A stretch of DNA of 64,000 nucleotides from Limimaricola hongkongensis DSM 17492 (lineage in GTDB: Bacteria; Pseudomonadota; Alphaproteobacteria; Rhodobacterales; Rhodobacteraceae): the NCBI RefSeq assembly GCF_000600975.2, contig NZ_KK088653.1, forward strand, positions 124,501 to 188,500, given 5' to 3'. Positions 55,952 to 64,000 of the stretch are shown here, piece after piece. The notes beneath the pieces are model-generated. The model saw only the letters and a program-made list of their open reading frames with translations, was not told the origin of the DNA and did not search any database. Each line of letters starts with the position of its first letter. The first letter of the stretch is position 1. The position numbers and the translations under genes are program-made.

Positions 55952-57516
55952 CGGCGCACCGCGCGGCGGAACTCCGACAGGCGGAACGCGCCGAGGATTT
56001 GGCCGAAGCCGAAATAACCGGCGATGCCGATCGCCACGAGCAAGGCAAGCGCGAGGTAGCGCACCGACGGCGTGGCGAGGAACGGGCCGAGCAACGCGGC
56101 GCAGCCCAGAAGCAGCGCGCCCATCAGCGCCGAGGCGCCGCAGATCCGCCACAACCGGCGGCGAAACCGGTCGTCCCACGCGGCGGCCGCGCCCATCGCG
56201 CGCGAGCCGCGCCACAAGAGCCAGACCATCGCCCAGCCCGCCAGCGTCGTGCCGAAGGCCGCCGCGATGAAACCTATGAACGGCGCGAGCCCGATCGCCA
56301 CGGCGGCGTTCACCACCATCGCCACGAGGGCATAGCGAAACGGGCTGCGCGTGTCCTCGCGCGCGAAGAACAGCGGCTGCAGCGATTTCTGCAGCACGAA
56401 GGCCGGAAGGCCGAGGCCGTAGACCGCCACGGCGAGCGCCGTTGCCATGGTGTCGTCGGTCGAAAACGCGCCGCGTTCGAACAGCACCGACACCAGGGGC
56501 ACCGGGATCACCACCAGCGCCACGGCGGCGGGGATGGTGAGCGCGAGGCTCATCTCGGCGGCGCGGTTGAAGGCATCGCGCCCGCCCGCCTCGTCGCCCG
56601 CGCGCAACCGGCGCGACAGGTCGGGCAAAAGCACCACGCCGACGGCGATGCCGACCACGCCGAGCGGCAGCTGGTAGAGCCGGTCGGCATAGTTGAGCCA
56701 CGCCACCGCCCCGTCGAAGAAGCTCGCCACCTGCCGGCCCACCAGCAGGTTGATCTGCACCACGCCGCCCGCCAGCGCCGCGGGCGCGGCGATCACGGCA
56801 AGCTTCTTCAGCTCCGGCGTGAGCCGGGGTCGCATCGGGCGCAGGTGAAACCCCGCCCGCCGGGCCGCGATCCAGACCAGCCCGAGCTGCAGCACCCCCG
56901 CCAGCGGCACCGCCCAGGCAAGGGCCCGGCCGACCCGAAGCTCCGGCGCATCGCCAAGACCGGTCCCGGGGGCAAGGGCCGCGGCGATCAGCACGGTGGC
57001 GATGAACACCACGTTGAGCAGCACAGGCGCCGCCGCGGCGGCGACGAAGCGGCCGGTGGCATTGAGCACGCCGGAGACCAGCGCGCCGAGCGAGATGAAC
57101 AGGATGTAGGGAAAGGCGATCCGGCCATAGGCCACGGCGAGCGGAAAGCGTTCGTCCTCGGCGAAGCCCGACGCCATCAAGAGCACCAGGCCGGGCATCG
57201 CGACGATGCCGATCACGGTGAAGACGGTGAGCAGGAACGCCATGCCCGCAAAGGCCTCCTGCGCGAAGCGCTCGGGGTCTTCGCCCGCTTCGAGCTTTTT
57301 CGAGAACATCGGCACGAAGGCCATGTTGAACGCGCCCTCGGCGAAGAAGCGGCGGAACATGTTGGGCAGCGAAAAGGCCACGAGAAAGGCCTCGGCCACC
57401 GGGCCCGCGCCGAGATAGCCCGCGATCATGATGTCGCGCGCGAAGCCGAAGACGCGGGAAAGAAGGGTCCAGATGCCGACGGTGAGAAAGCCCCGCACGA
57501 GGCGGATGGGCTTCAA
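55948..57516 (-). CDS. murJ: lipid II flippase MurJ
   Basis: 522 residues, about 13-14 membrane helices, MATE-like fold. VRGFLTVGIWTLLSRVFGFA, then the conserved RRFFAEGAFNMAFVPMFSKK with essential Arg and Glu, and PLGVVGIAVGVVLLPDLSRR. It flips lipid-linked peptidoglycan precursor. The start overlaps the glnD stop by 4 nt, and the stop overlaps the rhomboid-like gene end by 4 nt (convergent). Confidence 0.95.
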   Translation of the reverse strand: MKPIRLVRGFLTVGIWTLLSRVFGFARDIMIAGYLGAGPVAEAFLVAFSLPNMFRRFFAEGAFNMAFVPMFSKKLEAGEDPERFAQEAFAGMAFLLTVFTVIGIVAMPGLVLLMASGFAEDERFPLAVAYGRIAFPYILFISLGALVSGVLNATGRFVAAAAAPVLLNVVFIATVLIAAALAPGTGLGDAPELRVGRALAWAVPLAGVLQLGLVWIAARRAGFHLRPMRPRLTPELKKLAVIAAPAALAGGVVQINLLVGRQVASFFDGAVAWLNYADRLYQLPLGVVGIAVGVVLLPDLSRRLRAGDEAGGRDAFNRAAEMSLALTIPAAVALVVIPVPLVSVLFERGAFSTDDTMATALAVAVYGLGLPAFVLQKSLQPLFFAREDTRSPFRYALVAMVVNAAVAIGLAPFIGFIAAAFGTTLAGWAMVWLLWRGSRAMGAAAAWDDRFRRRLWRICGASALMGALLLGCAALLGPFLATPSVRYLALALLVAIGIAGYFGFGQILGAFRLSEFRRAVRR

Positions 57517-60332
57517 GACACGGCCCTCCGCGCCCCGGCTTCGATGGCATCGCGCAACCGGCGCTCCAGCGCGCGCTGCTTGGTCTCAGAATGGTATTTC
57601 AATCCGAACATGTCCTTGACGTAGAAGGTGTCGACCGCCTGCTCCCCATAGGTCGCGATCACGGCGGAGGAAATATAGACATTGGCCACCGCCAGCGTCC
57701 GGGTCAGGTCGTAGAGCAGCCCGGGCCGGTCGCGGGTGTCGACCTCGATGATCGTGTAGATCTCCGAGCCGTCATTGTCGAAGGAGATCGAGGTGGGCAC
57801 GCGGAAGGCGCGCTCGCGCTTGCGGATCTTGTCGCGGTCCTTGATCGCGTCGCGCGCCACCACCTCGCCGCGCAGCGTCTTGCCGATCATCTGTTCGAGC
57901 CGGGGCAGGCGGGCTTCCTCGAAGGGGTGGCCCTCGGCGTCCTGCACCCAGAACACCGAGGTGCACAGCCCGTCCTTGGCGGTGTAGGTGCGCGCGTCGA
58001 CGATGTTGGCCCCGACCAGCGCCAGCGCGCCGGTGAGCCGCGAGAACAGCCCCGGATGATCGGTGGTCGCAAAGCTCACCCGCGTCGCGTCGCGATCGGC
58101 GTCGGGCATGAGATCGATGCGGATCTCGTCGGGGCCGAGTCCGCGCAGAAGATGCGCGAAGGTCACGTGGCTGTCGAGCGGCAGCCCCTGCCAATAGGGG
58201 CCGTAATGGCGCGCGGTCTCGGCCCGCAGCTCCTCCTTCGGCCAGCCCGACAGCGCCGCGCGCAGCACGCGCTTGGCCTCGGTTTCGCGGGCGCCGCGGT
58301 TGAGATCCTCGAGCCCGGTGGCCAGCGCCTCCTCGGTCGCGGTGTACAGGCTGCGCAGCAGCATCGCCTTCCAGTTGTTCCACGTGCCGGGCCCGACGCC
58401 GCGGATGTCGCAGACCGTGAGCACGCACAGAAGATCGAGCCGTTCCTTGGTCTTCACCGCGCGGGCAAAGCCGCGCACCGTGCGCGGCTCGGCGATGTCG
58501 CGCTTTTGCGCCATGTCCGACATCAGCAGATGATGCCGCACCAGCCATTCGACGGTTTCGGCTTCCTTGCGATTGAGCCCCAGCCGCGGCGCCACGCGTC
58601 GGGCGATCTGCGCGCCGAGCACCGAATGATCCTCGTCGCGGCCCTTGCCGATGTCGTGCAGGAGCAGCGCCACGTAGAGCACGCGGCGGTTCACCCCGGC
58701 ATCGAGAATGCCCGAGGCCACCGGCAGCTCCTCGACCAGCTCGCCGCGCTCGATCTGCGCCAGCGTGGAGATGCATTGAATGGTGTGCTCGTCCACCGTG
58801 TAGTGGTGGTACATGTTGAACTGCATCATCGCGACGATCGGCGCGAATTCCGGCAGGAAGGCCGCGAGCACGCCCAGCTCGTTCATCCGGCGCAGCGCGC
58901 GCTCGGGGTTGCCGCGCTTGACCATCAATCCGAGAAACAGCCGGTTCGCCTCCCGGTCCTCGCGCAGCCGCGCGTCGATCAGATGCAGGTTGGCCGAGAC
59001 CAGCCGCATCGCGTCGGGGTGCAGCAGATGGCCGGTGCGCAGGCTTTCGTCGAAGATTCGCAAGAGGTTCACCGGCTCGGCGAGAAAGGCCGTCTCGTCG
59101 GCCACGTCGAGCCGGTTGTGCACGATCCGGTAGGGCGGGCGGGCCCGCTTGCGCCGCGCCAGAAGCCGGGTGAGCATCGGCTCGGATTTCAGATGCGTGG
59201 CCTCCTGCGCGGTCAGGAAGATGCGCGTCAGCTCGCCGACGCGGGTCGCGTGGCGGAAATAATCCTGCATGAAATGTTCGACCGCGCGCCGCCCGCCGCC
59301 ATCGACATAGCCCATGCGCTCGGCCACCTCGACCTGCATGTCGAAGGTGAGCTGATCCATCGCGCGGTTGGTGATCATGTGCAGGTGGCAGCGCACCGCC
59401 CAGAGGAAATCCTCGGCCCGGACGAACTCGCCGTATTCGTCCTCGGTGAAGACGCCCTGGCCGACCAGCTCGGCGGCGTCCTGCACGCCGTAGACGTATT
59501 TGCCGATCCAGTAGAGCGATTGCAGGTCGCGCAGGCCGCCCTTGCCTTCCTTGACATTGGGCTCGACGACATAGCGCTGGCCGCCCTGCTTGAGATGGCG
59601 CGCGTCGCGCTCCGCGAGCTTGGCGGCGATGAATTCGGGCGCGGTGGAGCGGAACAGCTCGGTCCAGAGCCGGTCGCGCAGGCTGGCGGCCAGCGCCGGG
59701 TCCCCCGCGAGACGGCGGCATTCCACGAGGCTGGTGCGGATCGTGAAATCCTCCTTTGCCAGCCGCAGGCAATCCTTCACGGTGCGGCTGGCATGGCCGA
59801 TCTTCAGCTTCAGGTCCCACAGCATGTAGAGCATCGATTCGATGACGCTCTCGGCCCAGGGGGTGATCTTCCACGGCGTCAGGAACAGCAGGTCGACATC
59901 CGAATGCGGCGCCATCTCGCCGCGGCCGTAGCCGCCGACCCCCAGGAGCGACAGCCGCTCGCCCTCGGTCGGGTTGTTGAGCGGGTGCAGCCCGCGCGCG
60001 ACCTCGAAGCAGGCAGTGACGATCCGGTCGGTCAGCCAGGCATGGGCGCGGGTCACCGGGCGGGCCGCGAAGGGCCGGTTGGCAAAGGCGTCGGCGATCG
60101 CCGCGCGCCCGGCGCGGCGCGCCTCGGCCAGCACCGTCACGGTGGCCCGGCGCGCTTCCATCGGGCCATCGGCGGCGGCCAGCGCCTGGGCCAGCGCGGC
60201 GGTCACCGACACGGCGTCGAATATGTCGCGCGCCGGAAGGATCAGATCCTCCGGCGCGTCGGTCGTCTCGGGCTTCTCGTGGAGCGGGGCGTCAGAACCC
60301 GGCGCGGCCGAAGCTTGTGGGAGCAGGGTCAA
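57513..60332 (-). CDS. glnD: [Protein-PII] uridylyltransferase / uridylyl-removing enzyme
   Basis: 939 residues. Nucleotidyltransferase domain: LLGVGGYGRGEMAPHSDVDL with Asp145 and Asp147; a GlnD-specific helical region; HD domain LLLHDIGKGRDEDHSVLGAQ; two C-terminal ACT domains (SFATTDHPGLFSRLTGALAL and VDTRDRPGLLYDLTRTLAVA). It senses glutamine and modifies PII. The first 41 nt overlap the upstream lipoprotein gene, so a slightly later start is possible, though no good ATG is available before residue 58. Confidence 0.96.
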   Translation of the reverse strand: MTLLPQASAAPGSDAPLHEKPETTDAPEDLILPARDIFDAVSVTAALAQALAAADGPMEARRATVTVLAEARRAGRAAIADAFANRPFAARPVTRAHAWLTDRIVTACFEVARGLHPLNNPTEGERLSLLGVGGYGRGEMAPHSDVDLLFLTPWKITPWAESVIESMLYMLWDLKLKIGHASRTVKDCLRLAKEDFTIRTSLVECRRLAGDPALAASLRDRLWTELFRSTAPEFIAAKLAERDARHLKQGGQRYVVEPNVKEGKGGLRDLQSLYWIGKYVYGVQDAAELVGQGVFTEDEYGEFVRAEDFLWAVRCHLHMITNRAMDQLTFDMQVEVAERMGYVDGGGRRAVEHFMQDYFRHATRVGELTRIFLTAQEATHLKSEPMLTRLLARRKRARPPYRIVHNRLDVADETAFLAEPVNLLRIFDESLRTGHLLHPDAMRLVSANLHLIDARLREDREANRLFLGLMVKRGNPERALRRMNELGVLAAFLPEFAPIVAMMQFNMYHHYTVDEHTIQCISTLAQIERGELVEELPVASGILDAGVNRRVLYVALLLHDIGKGRDEDHSVLGAQIARRVAPRLGLNRKEAETVEWLVRHHLLMSDMAQKRDIAEPRTVRGFARAVKTKERLDLLCVLTVCDIRGVGPGTWNNWKAMLLRSLYTATEEALATGLEDLNRGARETEAKRVLRAALSGWPKEELRAETARHYGPYWQGLPLDSHVTFAHLLRGLGPDEIRIDLMPDADRDATRVSFATTDHPGLFSRLTGALALVGANIVDARTYTAKDGLCTSVFWVQDAEGHPFEEARLPRLEQMIGKTLRGEVVARDAIKDRDKIRKRERAFRVPTSISFDNDGSEIYTIIEVDTRDRPGLLYDLTRTLAVANVYISSAVIATYGEQAVDTFYVKDMFGLKYHSETKQRALERRLRDAIEAGARRAVS

Positions 60333-61482
60333 GGATAACCACCTGGTTGTTGCGGATCGTGGCGACCGCGAGGCCGCGCTGGTTGGTGCCGTTGGACAGC
60401 AGCCGGAAGATCCCCGAGGTGCCCTTGAAACCCTGGCTCTGGACCAGTGCGTTGCGGGTCAGCGCGTCGGCGCGGCCCGAGGCGGCCAGCGCGCCGATCG
60501 CGGCGATGCCGTCATAGGCCAGGCCGGCGAGCGGATGGGGGTCGGCGCCGTAGCTTGCGGCATAGCGCTGTTCGAAGGCGTTGGAGCGGCCCGTGTCGGG
60601 CACCGCGAAGATGCCGTTCTGCAGCCCCGGCAGGGCCAGCGCCTGCGGCGCCGCGTCCCAGCGGGTAAGCCCCATCATCCGCGCCTGCTGCGGGGTGATG
60701 CCCGCCTCGTTGAGCGCGGTGGCGAGAATCGGCAGGTCGGCATTGACCCCGGCGGTGGTGAAGACGCCGGTGGCGCCGGTGCCGCGCACCGTGTCGGCCA
60801 CGCGCGGCGCGGCGGATTGCACGCCCGCCTGGCTCAGCTCATAGGCCTCGGTCCCGGCGACGGCGCCGCCCGAACGGTTGACGGCGTTGACGATCGCATC
60901 CCGACCGACCGCGCCCTGCAGGTCGTTGCCATAGGCCACGACATAGCGCTGGATGCCGTTGCGCATGCCGTATTGCACCAGCCGGTCGGCGGTGTTGGCA
61001 AAGGTCGGCCCGAGAATGAAGACGTTGCCGCCCGCGATGGTCGGGTTGTTCGAAAAGGCCAGCACGTTGACGCCCTGGCTCGCCGCGGCGACGCCGGCGG
61101 CGTTGGCGGCCTCGGCATAGAGCGGGCCAAGAATGACCTGCGCGCCTTCGGCGACGGCGGTGGTCGCGGCCTGCGCGGCGCGCGACGGCTCGCCCGCGGT
61201 CGGGTAGACCGTCATGTCGATCTCCACGTCGCCGAGATCGGCGATGGCGAGACGGGCGGCGTTTTCGAGATTGCGGGCCAGCAGCTGGTCGGCGCCCGAT
61301 GAGGAGCCCGCGGGCACCAGCAGCGCCACCTTCACCGGCGCGCCGGGGGTGACACGCTGCGCCTCCGAAACCGGGCCGGTGGCCACCATCGGCTGGCAGG
61401 CGGCGAGCCACAGCATGGAGAACAGGGCAAGAAGTCGGGCCGCGGCCTTGCGGGGCTGCGTCAAACGGGCGAACATGGGCAT
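60292..61482 (-). CDS. LpoA-like penicillin-binding protein activator lipoprotein
   Basis: 396 residues from ATG 61482, behind GGAG; a long upstream extension overlaps rsmI. Lipobox LAAC with Cys29. The mature part is a type I periplasmic-binding fold: VKVALLVPAGSSSGADQLLA, AQVILGPLYAEAANAAGVAA, VLAFSNNPTIAGGNVFILGP, GLAYDGIAAIGALAASGRAD. Matches the C-terminal module of LpoA (LppC family); the N-terminal TPR part of the enterobacterial protein is absent. Divergent to rsmI across 67 bp, the usual arrangement for this pair. Confidence 0.88.
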   Translation of the reverse strand: MPMFARLTQPRKAAARLLALFSMLWLAACQPMVATGPVSEAQRVTPGAPVKVALLVPAGSSSGADQLLARNLENAARLAIADLGDVEIDMTVYPTAGEPSRAAQAATTAVAEGAQVILGPLYAEAANAAGVAAASQGVNVLAFSNNPTIAGGNVFILGPTFANTADRLVQYGMRNGIQRYVVAYGNDLQGAVGRDAIVNAVNRSGGAVAGTEAYELSQAGVQSAAPRVADTVRGTGATGVFTTAGVNADLPILATALNEAGITPQQARMMGLTRWDAAPQALALPGLQNGIFAVPDTGRSNAFEQRYAASYGADPHPLAGLAYDGIAAIGALAASGRADALTRNALVQSQGFKGTSGIFRLLSNGTNQRGLAVATIRNNQVVILDPAPTSFGRAGF

Positions 61483-61549
61483 CACTTTCTCCGGCACGGG
61501 CGCGGGGCGGGTTCGCGACCAATCATAATCCGGGGCGGGCGGGGGTCCA

Positions 61550-62437
61550 GTGACGAATTTCGAAACGAAACCGGTCGCGCCGGGGTTGCATTTCGTGGCC
61601 ACGCCGATCGGCACGGCGCGCGACATCACGCTGCGCGCGCTCGACCTCCTGGCAAGCGCCGACGCGCTGGCCGCGGAGGACACGCGCACGCTGCGCAAGC
61701 TCATGGAAATCCACGGCGTTCCGCTGAACGGGCGGCCGCTTCTGGCCTATCACGACCATTCGGGCGCGCATGACCGCGATCGCATCCTCGCGGTGCTCGG
61801 GCGGGGCGGCTCGGTCGCCTATGTCTCCGAGGCGGGCACGCCGCTTGTCGCCGATCCCGGCTATGCGCTGGGCCGCGCCGCGATCGCCGCGGGCCACAAG
61901 GTGCTGGCCGCGCCCGGTGCCTCCGCCGTGCTGGCGGCGCTGGCGGTGTCGGGGCTGCCCACCGACCGCTTTGCCTTTGCCGGGTTCCTGCCGCCCGCCA
62001 GAACCCAGCGCGAAACCGAGATCGCCGCGCTCAGGTCGCTGCCGTTCACGCTGGTGCTCTACGAAAGCCCCAAGCGCGTTCATGAATTGTTAGGCTCCTT
62101 GCGCGATGTTCTGGGAGGGGAACGACCGGTGACGCTGTGCCGCGAGCTGACCAAGCGGTTCGAGGAGGTGATCCGCGGCACGGCGTCAGAGGTTTGCGCG
62201 GCGATCGACGGGCGCACGCTCAAGGGCGAGATCGTCGTTCTCGTCGGCCGCGCCGAAACCGAGGAGGTGACCGGCGACGACCTGGAAAGCGCGCTGCGCG
62301 ACGCGATGCGCACCATGCGCGTGAAGGATGCGGCCACGGCTGTGGCGGGCGCGTTGGGCCTCCCGCGGCGCGAGGTCTATCAAGCCGCCCTGGCGTTGGA
62401 AAAGAGGCCGGACGATGCAGATGGAGATGACATTTGA
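61550..62437 (+). CDS. rsmI: 16S rRNA (cytidine1402-2'-O)-methyltransferase RsmI
   Basis: 295 residues from GTG 61550. Tetrapyrrole-methylase fold: LHFVATPIGTARDITLRALD, AEDTRTLRKLMEIHG, VAYVSEAGTPLVADPGYALG, VLAAPGASAVLAALAVSGLP, FAFAGFLPPARTQRETE, and ALRDAMRTMRVKDAATAVAG. Methylates the decoding-centre C1402. Overlaps yraN by 23 nt. Confidence 0.95.
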   Translation: MTNFETKPVAPGLHFVATPIGTARDITLRALDLLASADALAAEDTRTLRKLMEIHGVPLNGRPLLAYHDHSGAHDRDRILAVLGRGGSVAYVSEAGTPLVADPGYALGRAAIAAGHKVLAAPGASAVLAALAVSGLPTDRFAFAGFLPPARTQRETEIAALRSLPFTLVLYESPKRVHELLGSLRDVLGGERPVTLCRELTKRFEEVIRGTASEVCAAIDGRTLKGEIVVLVGRAETEEVTGDDLESALRDAMRTMRVKDAATAVAGALGLPRREVYQAALALEKRPDDADGDDI

Positions 62438-63038
62438 GGACGACGATCCGCTGACGGCGCGGCGCGCGAAACCGCGCAAGCCGACGGTGAAGCCATCCGG
62501 GAGCGCCCGGCAAACGGGCCTCGACCTTGCCCGGGGAGCGGGGCCGCCGGTGCCGGGCCGTGCCGTCGCATCGGCGGGATCCACGACCGGCGGTGTCGTC
62601 CGACCGCCCCTTGGTTCTCCGCCCTCCGGCGCTTCGTTGTCCGATCCTTTGCCGTCCGGCCCTGCCGCTCCGGCCCGCGTCGAACGGGGCCGCCGGGGGT
62701 ATTTGACCGGTCTCGCCGCCGAGGACAGCGTTGCCCGCCATTATGCGCGCAAGGGGCGGGTGATCGAGGCCCGCCGCTGGCGGGGGCCGGGGGGCGAGAT
62801 CGACATGATCCTGCGCGAAGGCGCGCGGCTCGTCTTCGTCGAGGTCAAGGCCAGCCGCAGCTTCGACGCCGCCATCTGCCGTCTCACCCGCCGTCAGATC
62901 GACCGGATCTGCCGCTCCGCCGAGGCCTATTGCGGCGCCGCGCCGGACGGGCTGCTGACCGAGATGCGCTTTGACCTCGCGCTCGTGGATGCGCGCGGCG
63001 CGGTGCGGGTGATCGAAAACGCCTTCGACGCGGGCTGA
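62415..63038 (+). CDS. yraN: YraN/UPF0102 family nuclease-like protein, long N-terminus
   Basis: 207 residues from ATG 62415 (AAAGAGG upstream). The YraN domain begins near residue 92 ([20 protein letters not shown]) and has the restriction-endonuclease-like core [20 protein letters not shown] (Glu, Asp, Glu, Lys). The first 90 residues are a Pro/Ser/Ala-rich, probably disordered extension not normal for this family (usually about 120 residues). An internal GTG or TTG start near residues 60-80 could restore the usual length. In its standard place after rsmI. Confidence 0.85.
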   Translation: MQMEMTFEDDDPLTARRAKPRKPTVKPSGSARQTGLDLARGAGPPVPGRAVASAGSTTGGVVRPPLGSPPSGASLSDPLPSGPAAPARVERGRRGYLTGLAAEDSVARHYARKGRVIEARRWRGPGGEIDMILREGARLVFVEVKASRSFDAAICRLTRRQIDRICRSAEAYCGAAPDGLLTEMRFDLALVDARGAVRVIENAFDAG

Positions 63039-63142
63039 ACCGGCGCGGCGGCTGTGCATCCGGGCGCAGGCGGCGCGCATTGCGGCGGCGGCGCAGTTGC
63101 GGCATGGATCGGGAACCGCGTCCCAAGCGAAAGAACGCCGCC

Positions 63143-64000
63143 ATGTCCAAACCTCTCAAGGTCGCCCTCCAGATGGATCCGATCGGCGCCGTCGATATCG
63201 ACGGCGACACCACCTTCCGCATCGGGGAGGAAGCGCAGGCGCGCGGTCACGAGCTGTTCTACTACACCCCCGACCGGCTCGCCTTTCAGGAGGGGCGGGT
63301 GACGGCGCGCGGCTGGCCGCTGGAGCTGCGCCGCGAGAAGGGCAACCATTTCAGCCTCGGCGAGGAACGCGAGGTGGACCTGTCGGACTTCGACGTGGTC
63401 TGGCTGCGCCAGGACCCGCCCTTCGACATGGGCTATATCACCACCACGCATCTTCTGGACATGATCCACCCCGATACGCTGGTGGTGAACGACCCGTTCT
63501 GGGTCCGCAACTACCCCGAGAAGCTGCTGGTCCTGACCTTCCCCGATCTCACCCCGCCCACCGCCATTGCCCGCGATCTGGCGACGCTGCGGTCGTTCCG
63601 CGACAAGCACGGCGACATCATCCTCAAGCCGCTTTATGGCAATGGCGGCGCGGGGGTGTTCAAGCTGCATTCACAGGACGGCAATCTCGCCTCATTGCAC
63701 GAGATGTTCACCGGCATCAGCCGCGAGCCGCTGATCGTGCAGAAATTCCTGCCCGACGTGACAAAGGGCGACAAGCGGATACTTCTGGTCGATGGCGAAC
63801 CGGTCGGCGCAATCAACCGGGTGCCGGCCAAGGGCGAGACCCGGTCGAACATGCATGTCGGCGGTCGGCCCGAAAAGGTCGAGCTGACCGCGCGCGACCG
63901 AGAGATCTGCGCCGCGATCGGCCCGCTGCTGCGCGAAAAGGGCCAGATCCTCGTCGGCATCGACGTGATCGGCAACTGGCTGACCGAGATCAACGTGACC
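63143..64000 (+). CDS. gshB: glutathione synthetase, 5' part
   Basis: 286 codons are present; the gene runs off the right edge, lacking perhaps 25-30 residues of a usual ~315. Starts [60 protein letters not shown] and the ATP-grasp loop [20 protein letters not shown] are GshB hallmarks, with [20 protein letters not shown] and [17 protein letters not shown] following. Joins gamma-glutamylcysteine and glycine. Preceded by a weak AAGAACG site. Confidence 0.96.
   Translation, partial: MSKPLKVALQMDPIGAVDIDGDTTFRIGEEAQARGHELFYYTPDRLAFQEGRVTARGWPLELRREKGNHFSLGEEREVDLSDFDVVWLRQDPPFDMGYITTTHLLDMIHPDTLVVNDPFWVRNYPEKLLVLTFPDLTPPTAIARDLATLRSFRDKHGDIILKPLYGNGGAGVFKLHSQDGNLASLHEMFTGISREPLIVQKFLPDVTKGDKRILLVDGEPVGAINRVPAKGETRSNMHVGGRPEKVELTARDREICAAIGPLLREKGQILVGIDVIGNWLTEINVT

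Noticed and set aside
57591-60338. A 915-codon open frame antisense to glnD
   Set aside because: Same reason: a shadow of a real, well-identified gene in high-GC DNA.

Overview
The window is a high-GC (about two-thirds G+C), gene-dense chromosomal segment of an alphaproteobacterium, most likely a member of the Rhodobacterales. The case rests on gene content and order: a clustered TCA block (mdh, sucCD, sucA-odhB-lpd and, separately, sdhCDAB), an HvrA/H-NS-like protein with the C-terminal [20 protein letters not shown]-type motif, the acidic FYDLN family protein, TIGR02186 next to a TauE-type permease, an NnrU/DUF1737 pair, and several short proteins typical of that order. No phage, transposase, integrase, CRISPR array or rRNA gene was seen. 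The only RNA gene recognised is tRNA-Ala(GGC).

Layout. 1-7.3 kb: an FAD amino-acid-oxidase-like enzyme, then a divergent maltose-type ABC system, malEFG on the minus strand facing a LacI-type regulator and malK on the plus strand, with a perfect 14-bp operator between them. 7.3-9.7 kb: a conserved Cys/His protein, a GntR/FCD regulator, a YgjP-like metallopeptidase and the FYDLN protein. 9.8-13 kb: tRNA-Ala followed by a lower-GC islet carrying an RTX-repeat protein; a 13-bp copy of the tRNA 3' end lies 1.9 kb downstream, before a CAP-domain protein. 13-24 kb: minus-strand TCA block (mdh, a glycosyltransferase, sucC, sucD, sucA, odhB, a small protein, two MAPEG proteins, lpd). 24-26 kb: two exported proteins. 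26-33.4 kb: plus-strand CoA-ester lyase, nnrU, DUF1737, then sdhC-sdhD-sdhA-lipoprotein-pyruvyl transferase-sdhB-DUF1989. 33.4-41.5 kb: deoD, an H-NS-like protein, a methylmalonyl-CoA-mutase-like protein without a recognisable B12 motif, a PlsB-like acyltransferase, a RecD-like helicase, TIGR02186 and a TauE permease. 41.5-47.1 kb: a complete BMP-type nucleoside ABC importer with its purine nucleoside phosphorylase. 47.3-52.1 kb: rimI, tsaB, nfu, a universal stress protein, a membrane protein, ilvE-like and VOC genes. 52.3-64 kb: an L,D-transpeptidase, a purine nucleoside permease (NUP) gene with an apparent frameshift, trpS, a catalytically degenerate rhomboid, murJ, glnD, an LpoA-like lipoprotein, rsmI, yraN and the 5' part of gshB.

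How the parts connect. The two TCA operons, sucCD-sucA-odhB-lpd and sdhCDAB, carry the same unusual operator upstream: two GTGATCAC palindromes separated by exactly 13 bp. This suggests one regulator controls both. Both TCA regions also contain a glycan-modifying enzyme gene (a glycosyltransferase after mdh, a polysaccharide pyruvyl transferase between sdhA and sdhB). Three separate purine-nucleoside modules (BMP importer plus PNP, DeoD, NUP) point to active nucleoside salvage. GC-rich hairpins lie directly downstream of both ABC binding-protein genes and at several other operon joints.
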